64,000 bases of DNA from Metopolophium dirhodum (lineage: Eukaryota; Arthropoda; Insecta; Hemiptera; Aphididae). The translations under genes were made by a program, and so were the position numbers. The notes below the pieces were generated by a model. It saw nothing but the letters and a program-made list of their open reading frames with translations, ran no database searches and was not told where the DNA came from. Shown here piece by piece: positions 52,701 to 61,700 of the stretch; the first letter of the stretch is position 1, and each line of letters opens with the position of its first letter. Location: assembly GCF_019925205.1 (NCBI RefSeq), contig NC_083560.1:125833062-125897061 (forward strand). The letters run 5' to 3'.

Positions 52701-55700
52701 CTAATGAATTAAGTTATAATTTAGACGCTCCAATTGCATTTTATGTTCAACTATTATTGATAAAGATATCTAGAAATACTAAACTACAAGGAGATTTTCC
52801 ATTATTAGTCATAAAGGATAGTGATAAAATTGTAAGATACATTACAAGAATAATTACATTCCTTCGTTATTTTTATTGTATATTATATATTTATTTTTAG
52901 GGGGCCATTTCACCAAATAGTAGTTTTCTAATATCATATCAAGTACAAAATATTTCTGCTTTTGATATGTGTTTCTCTTTAGCACAGTTGTGTTTTTATG
53001 ATGAGGACTTAGCTAAATACTTATGGATATCATTACTTCCCAATGTTTGGAGTTTGTTTAATGATGATCAAAGAAATTTACTATCGACAAGGGCAATGAA
53101 TTTTTTAGCAAAAAGTAAATTAAGAAATAACTTTATGACAGCGTTTTATGAAGCTATTATTCTTTGTAAACCACACTTAAATTTCAAACCGTAAGTTATT
53201 TTTCTTAATTAATTCAATTTATCATAAAAATGTAATATATACAAATATTTATTTTAGTTATCAAATGGTATATATTGGGAAAACGTATAATTTATGGTAT
53301 TTAGTTATTGATCAAATGGAAAATATTAGTAGTTACTATGTACACGAAAAACATGATGTAAGTAATATAAACCAAATACACTTATTTTGTTAAAGTTAAC
53401 ATTTTGTTTGAACATATTAAAAATTATTTTTAAGGAAGCTGTTGAAGGACTGATTCAGATATATTCTCTATTGCGGGATGAAGATGTTCTGGAAAGTCTT
53501 TTTCAAAATACTATAAAATGTGAAGATACTAAAAAAGCATTATCTCTTGAGCAACAAGGATACATTAAAGAAGCTTCACAAATGTACAAGGAATTATTAG
53601 ATCAAGAAACAAATGGAACAGCAATTTACCAAAATAATTCTTATAATAAAGATATCATGTTTAGAAAGATTCGCTTAACTAAGTAATTATTGATTTTGCT
53701 ACATTGCTACAGTGTTCTAAGCTAATTCACCTGTTAAATTATTATACACACATTGCAGATGCCTAAGGGAGTTAAACGAGTGGAGTTATTTAACTGAAAA
53801 TATATTAGAAGATGATAACTTTTTGTTAAATATTGAAAATAGGTGGAAAAACTCAATTGAAAAGTCTACTTGTGATGATTTAAGGTGGTATTTGGAAAAT
53901 AAACAAAATATTTGGCCATCTAAATTAGTTTGGAAGGTGATTTTAAAATAATAATGTTAACTTATATTATGTTTGATAATTAAATATTGATGTAGAGCTC
54001 TTATTTTATTAAATGTGAACATATATTTTTTTAGCGTTAAAACAAATTATTAAGTACTACATTTGTTTTTTAAATTAATTAATAATTTATTTTATTTTTT
54101 ATTTATAGTATCATTTTTATTTGGGAATGTTAAGATTAAAAGAATTAGATCAACAAGTAATGTTCACTGTCCAGGAACATATTGACCTTGCTTCTGCAGA
54201 AATTATCGATGAATGGAAAATATTGCCTAAGTATTTATGCAATGCTCATATCCCTTTACTTCAAGCCACCCAACTGGTAAGTTGGTTATATTATATTAAA
54301 TAGTTAACTAAAATTGTGTTATATTAATATTAAATAATTTTGTATAAAATATATAAACTGTTTTGTACAGATAGTCGAATTACGAGAAGCACTTAATATT
54401 CAAAACAGTTGGTCTCATTCAATAGAAAATATCAATAATATTGATACATTAATTCAGATTTGGCATAACAGAAATCCGTGGATTGGAGATAGTTTAAATG
54501 TATGGAGTGATTTGATTTCATGGAGACAAACATATTATTCATTTTTGAATCAACGCAATTTAAATTTAAAAATAAATTTAAAATCTGCTCAGGTTATTAT
54601 TTGTAAATATAGTTTAATATCAAATAGTAACCATTTTTGATAATAATTTGCAGGATAAATCAAAATTACTTTTTGGAGAGATAGCATTAAAGCATAACAT
54701 GACTGATGTATCGATTAATATATTAAACAACATTAATCTTAGTAATATTACAATATCCAATTGGTTGCATAAAATGAACTTGGAGGTGAAATGTAAACAG
54801 TCAAAAGTTATAAAATTCAACAAAGTTAGTATAATCAGTATAAATTAGAGAATATTAGCTGCTTTTTTATTTGTATATCTCAAAAAGTACTCAACAGATT
54901 TTAGTACAGTTTTCATTAATGAATTTGTCAATTATAAGGGATAGTTAGTCTTAGACCAATAGTTAATTAGGATTGTCAAAAATAATAAAAATGTAAAAAC
55001 CAGTCTATCTGTACCTATATAAATAAAAATGAATTGTTGTTGTTTATCACATCACTTGAGAACGGCTAAACCGATTTGGCATTTTTTCTAATGTTTGTAT
55101 TAGTCCAAAAAGGTGTTTATAGAAAGAACAACTAGAAAAGTTTCCTCAAAAATTGGCTAAAAACTGGAAAGTGCTGTTCTTATTTACTGACTACCTAAAC
55201 TATGATAGCTGGAGAATTGACTTTTTTATGGCGCCATCATGTAGTGGTGCAATAAAAATGGATTTCCAACATTTACATTTTAAATGGGTGCTCACAGAAG
55301 GATTTTGTTATATGATTTTTGCTAATAAATGGTTGACATTTGTTACATCTTACAGAATATAATCTAATATGAATAGTAAAAATTAGTTTATAATTCTACT
55401 AGCTGAATAACTCTGCTTAGCCCGTTTGAAATTTTTTTGAGGCAAATCCTTTACAGGGTTTAATAAGAAGATTTAACAAATAAAATAACTTTTGTTTTAA
55501 TCAATATTATAAATGTTTTCTATATATAATTTATTTATGTGGTAAACATATAATATTTGAAATCATAAATTTGGCACATAGGAGATTTGTTCCCGTGAAC
55601 GAGATTATGATATATCATTAAGTAAATATTTTTTTTTACCACCCGAAAGTTTTTTCTTATAACGATCAATGATCTTTAACAATACATTTCAGAGGTGTAC

Positions 55701-58700
55701 ATAAATATTAAATATTAATGAATAAATATTTTAGTAAATATATACAAAAACATGTTTGGGTTATCACTTCCAGTGGAGAGGTCCCAGCGTTAGTCTAATA
55801 TTTTATACTAAGTCATATTATAGTCTTCGGGTTTGAGTTGCCTTATGTCTTGAGAGTTATCAAGTAGTAAAGGGTCATAAGAAAAAATTTCCCAGTAAAT
55901 TTTCAAAAACGCCGTGAAAAACAAAAAAAAATTAAGGAAAATGGAATTTTTACGCTAAATCTGTTTTCGAGAAAATTGATTTTGGTTTTTGGTGTAACTC
56001 TAAAACAAATAACCGTAGGGACATGACATTTTGACTGAATGTTTATATTAGCATTTTTAGCATTTTATGTACACCATAAAATATTTTGACTCTTTTTGAG
56101 CTGTTTACGGACATTGTCAGTTTTCAATTTTTTTAGTTTTTTAGTAGATATCAGTCAGTTAGGTCAAGTTCTTTCATATATTATATAGATTTATAATTCA
56201 TGTTCATAGGTTCTATATTTATATTGATCTCGACAACTTAACAGTTAAATAAGGGAAATAAGTATATACAATAATTATAGCAGTTTCAATTTTTGTATTG
56301 AAATCATTAATTTCTCAAAATATTCAACAGTTGTAATTAAAGAATATGCAAATGCAACATGTCCCAAATCCTGATTATAACTGTATATAACTGTAATTAA
56401 TATTTAAAAAAAGAAAACTGATAACTAGTTATAAACTTATAATATATACTAATATTATATTATAATATGTTCACAATTCCAATCACTTATTTTGTTTTTT
56501 TTAGAAATTCAATGATCTAGCAAATTTGCCATTAAACAATAATTTTATGGATGACATGAAGCCTCTATTATTAACAATCATAGGTAGCTTACAAGATTAT
56601 TGTGGTAATACAGATATTGCTTCAAAATATTATGGCATGTTTTTTACTACTAAAGAAAGTAATAAATCTATTGATATTGAATGGCAATGTGTAATAGAAG
56701 ATAATTTTAAATTGATTCCTCTACATTTGCACAAATGCTCCAACCGACAAACACAATTAAATACATTTTTAACAACATTAAATTGCAATGAAATATTAGA
56801 AAATGCTTGGCTTCAATGGGCAACATTAATTGAACACAATTTTAATCAGTTATCTATTAAAGATGTTAATATAGCGTTATCAGCTATTAAATGCTACATT
56901 ATAGCATCTACGTTTACTACTAATATTAAATGCAATATTGTAATAGCCAGAGTAAGTATCAATTGGAAAGTTACAAATTATAATTATTTTTTACTAAATA
57001 TCAATTGTTTTTATTCAGATTTTATGGCTTTTAACGTATGATGATAATAAGTATACATTATTACGCGCTTTTGAAAATTGTAATTTTATATTTTCTGATA
57101 TATGGCTTCCTCAAATGCTAAATACCTTTGTAGAAAAAAATATTAAAGCCATTGATAAAATTATTTCGAAGGTAATACAATTTATTTTATTTTTTCAATA
57201 TTGATCCTGTAATAGAAATTAAAATCTAAATGTATGATTAGATTTGAATTCAGTTTTAATATTATTTACCATACTATTGAATCTTATTTTATTGAATCTT
57301 ATTTAATTTACTTTTGTAATATTATAGATTGGACAATGGTATCCACAACAAATGTATTTGACTCTGAATAGAATGTACCTCACTGAAAAAATGAATAAAA
57401 CAATGGTAATATAAATTATAAATATTAGATAATATAGAATTATAGTATTTTTTATAATAAAATAAAACCATAAGTATTAATATAATTTTTCTTTAGGAAA
57501 CTATGTCTGCAAATACACCGACAAGTATGTACATTATTTTTCACATTTACTACTTAAATTAATTTTTTTAATATGTTTTAACAATATTTTATTATTTATA
57601 AAGCAGATGATGTTCGAAAAAAAACATACCAAATGTTAAAAATTGATAAGATCAAACAAATGATGACTTTGATGCAGAAGTGTAATTTAGGTATAATTCA
57701 ATTGGACTATTTTGTTGATCAGGTTAGTTTAATACAATTTATTATTTAGAATACCTTATTATTTATTTCTATCTTAATTGAATACTGTTAAATATTCTAA
57801 TGTATAGTAAATTTTTAGACTTCATGAATTAGAACACTTTGATTTAAAATTCGATTGAATCTAAACTATGTAAAAAATAAATTTTTTAAATTATATATTG
57901 TCATTAATGTACCTACACAATAATTTTCTAACTATACAAATTGTTATAAGTTTCTATTATGTAAAGCAATCAACTAAGTGATACATTTCATATTATAACC
58001 TTATATTTATGTTTTTAATGTTATTTTCTCATACATACAAATCTTATAGAAAGAATAATAATGTTACTATTTGTTAAATAAATATATTTTGTTACAATTC
58101 AAGCTTTAAATAATTATTCCTGTATTTGTACTTGGAGTAACATATTATGATAAAATATCTGCAGTTTGAATATATGATGCTTGATTCTCTACTTATTTAT
58201 TGACAATATTCATAAAACAACTTTAATATTAATTCAATTTTATATATCCATCATAATAATGATATATTAATAGTGTAGACAAAATAAAAATAATTAAACT
58301 TATATTAATCTTATTATATATTATTCAAAATTTTGAATGTATGTATTATAAATACTAGAATAGAAAATCAGTTTAAATGTTATGGTCCAGAAAACTATTA
58401 TAGTATTTAAAATAAATTATTTTAATTTAATATTTTTTTTTTTACCACAGATAACTTCATTAGGAGAAAGTTGGGATGAAGAACTACGTCGAAAATTATA
58501 TGAGTGCTTATACCTTAGTTATGATTTTGGATTTGAGAATAAAAATTTGAATGTACGAGTTCCAAGAAAAATTTCAAATTTTATTAAAACCATAGTTATT
58601 TCGTTTGTTGCTGAAGATGTGAACACAAGTATGTATTTATTAGTTATTACTTACCTATAATAAAATAATAAAATGAAAAAATCATTTCATTTAAATAATT

Positions 58701-61700
58701 GTAATTCAAATATAATAAATAAAAATATTATTCGTGGGGACTTAAAACTTTTTATATATTATACATTTTATCAAACGCAATATTATTTTCAAAACATTTA
58801 GAATGATTATAGGCTATTACTTATTTATACCATTAATTCATATTTTTACAACATTTGATATTCACTCGATTTCTCATGTAACAATTTTCTTATTTTATTG
58901 TAATTAAAAAACAAATGACTGTAGATACTTGAAAATTTCACTGAATATTTTGACTCATTTTGAGTTGCTTGCGGACAATTTCAAATTTCATTTTTTTCTT
59001 TTTTTTTTATGGTTATTGATTCGTTTTTTTTGTTGAAAATTTATTCAAGTCTCCTGATATAATGTTACAATAGCAGTTAAAAAATATTAAAAATACGTAT
59101 GCATAATTTTTTTTATAATCATTTAAAGTTCAAATTTTGTCGAAATTTATCAAATTGAGAATTTACAAATTATTTAGTAGTTAAACATTTATAAAATGTT
59201 CAACTTTTATAGCTAAAATTTAAAAATTTAAAACAAAGTTCCATGGAAGTAGTTAATTAACTTCCATTCTGTTACCAAAAAATCTAAAAAATACATTAAC
59301 ACAGTTTATCTTTATAGTTATTTTAAGTTCGAATTTGGACGAAATTACATATCAAAAAATCAATAATAACTATTTTAGGTATTTTGTTATAATTGTATAA
59401 TATAAAATATCCATACTGACAAAATCACCGCTCAGAATCGTTTTTCGTGTACAGTGATATGATATCATTGAATTCAAATTTAATACCATCCATCATATAG
59501 TGACTCTCTTGTAACCTATTGTACAACAGAGCAACATCCACTTACCCACCTTTTTTTATAATTTTTATATTTTTGTGACTGTCACACATTTGAACCTTTC
59601 GTTTTTGACTTCATTTATTTTATCATGTAAAATAGATCACTCGTACGGTGCCATTTTTCCCGTACTTTTCGTTTTATCTTTACTAGCTCCCTGATTTTCA
59701 TAAGGTAGGCAATTTCATGATTACTTCTTGCTGGTATTTCAGGCGTTGCCAAATTTCCTGCGTTGATAACATTGTTAGTTAGTTGTCCAATAGTGCTAAA
59801 AAAAAGCATATAGATTAGGTCTAAAGAGGTCCTAGTTAGTTTTTTATTTGTAAGCGACACCTTTCGTTTTTTTTATAACATTTGAGCCTAACATGAGAAA
59901 TACTGGTATGTGATCCGATGTTTGTTCTCATGAGTTATATTATTTCTACATAATTAGAGGATATACCTTTCATTATGAAGAAGTCTAGTAAATCTGGAAT
60001 TTTGTTCTGGTCAGATGGCCAATATGTTGCTTTTCTTGTAGAAATTATTTCAGCATTAATATTGCTTACAGCTTTTAGTAGAGCACGTCCTTTAGGGATG
60101 ATAAGTCTCGAAACCCCAATGGGTATAGTTAGGTTATAGTCTCCTTCAGCTATGAATCTAGCCCAATGTCAATTTTTTTAAAGATATTAGCTTATTATTA
60201 CTGTGTTTCCATCATCATGAAATATTTTTTCTTTTTAGATTTATAAATTGTAAATTTAAAGTAATAATTTTATCTTAAGTTATAAAATTCCAATCTCACA
60301 AAATTTCTTAGAATAAAATGATTACCTTTTTTCTTTTTTCTTTACGATTTACGACTATTGAAGTTACCTATACTATATTGTATTTAATATTATCAAACCG
60401 ATGAACAAAAACAAAAATAAATCAATTCCCATGGGAATGAATGTTTGATTGTCGCCCCTACTGAAAAATAAAAATAAGAATCATAATATTTTAGTTATTT
60501 AATTTAAAAATGTTTATCATCGTTTCATAATAAACAAGTAGGTATTAAAAAAGAATTACCATAACTGGAATGATAATAAAAAAGAAAAAAAATCAATCTA
60601 ATATTAATTTAGAATCAACATTTCATTACATTAATTTAATTTAGAAATTGTGATTCTATCACAAATAGAAAAATAAGTATATTTTACTAGAAAATCCAAG
60701 CCTAATCATAGTTTATAAGTAAAAAGTACTATAATTAATAAATAATCTTATTGACTTGGCTATTAATTGTGTCCCGCTGCATTTTACTGCCACCGCGGCA
60801 GTGTTTGCGAACCTTTTTAGCCTTCTGATGTGTAAAATTAACATGTTTACAATGTTTTACCATAGTACAATTGCAAATGAAGAAAACATTTTTCGTTCCG
60901 GATCATTTATCAGAATGTTATCCATTCTTCAAGCAAAAGTTTTCGTCGGATTTCAGCTCTACTTCAGTTCCTACTATCAAACTGATGATAATACAACTAA
61001 GAAGATGGATCAAGCACATAGAAGACAAATCTAAATACCCCACGAGATTTATTCATCATTTTCGATGTCCCACAATCCACCAATTTGATTGGTCTGTAAT
61101 AAGGATACCCAGTGACCATTATATCGACGTAATGATTAAAAAATAAATTTATAATATTTTTATTAAACGCTAATCAACTGTTCTAAAAATCAATTATAAT
61201 ATTGCAATACTTTTTGTTACTATTAATGTATTAGGATTCTTCCGGGGCTGTCAGAATCCATAATTTCAGTGGTCATGTACATCTTATTGACAAAAATGGC
61301 ACTGTTGTTAAACAGTTGTCTATTCGAGGAACTGATGGTCATATATATACCTATAATGTTTCAAAAGGCCAGGCAATTGAATCCGAAGATAGAATTTTTC
61401 AATTATTCCGAGTAGCAAATAGTTATTTGCTTGATTTTAAAGTAAAGTAGTTTCTATAGTGAAGATTGCACATTTCATAATTAACTAATAATAACCTAAC
61501 AATTTTACCAAATTGTACAAATTATTTTAGGAAACTGCTAAGAGATATTTAAAGTTCTCTATACCAAATACATTCACAATTGCCCCGAATATAAGAATGG
61601 TTGAAACTAAAAAGAACTCAATATTTTCACTCTTTGAAATATACACGAAAATGAATAAGAAGCCTGATAAGCCAGAAGCGTCATGGATTCATGAAGATAT

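Noticed and set aside
55153..55362. Open frame of 69 residues in intron 48
   Set aside because: It does not match TRRAP. Exons 48 and 49 join in phase across it, and the surroundings are repeat sequence.
60756..61034. Open frame of 92 residues overlapping exon 55
   Set aside because: It is in a different frame from the well-supported exon 60866-61128 and begins in intron sequence.
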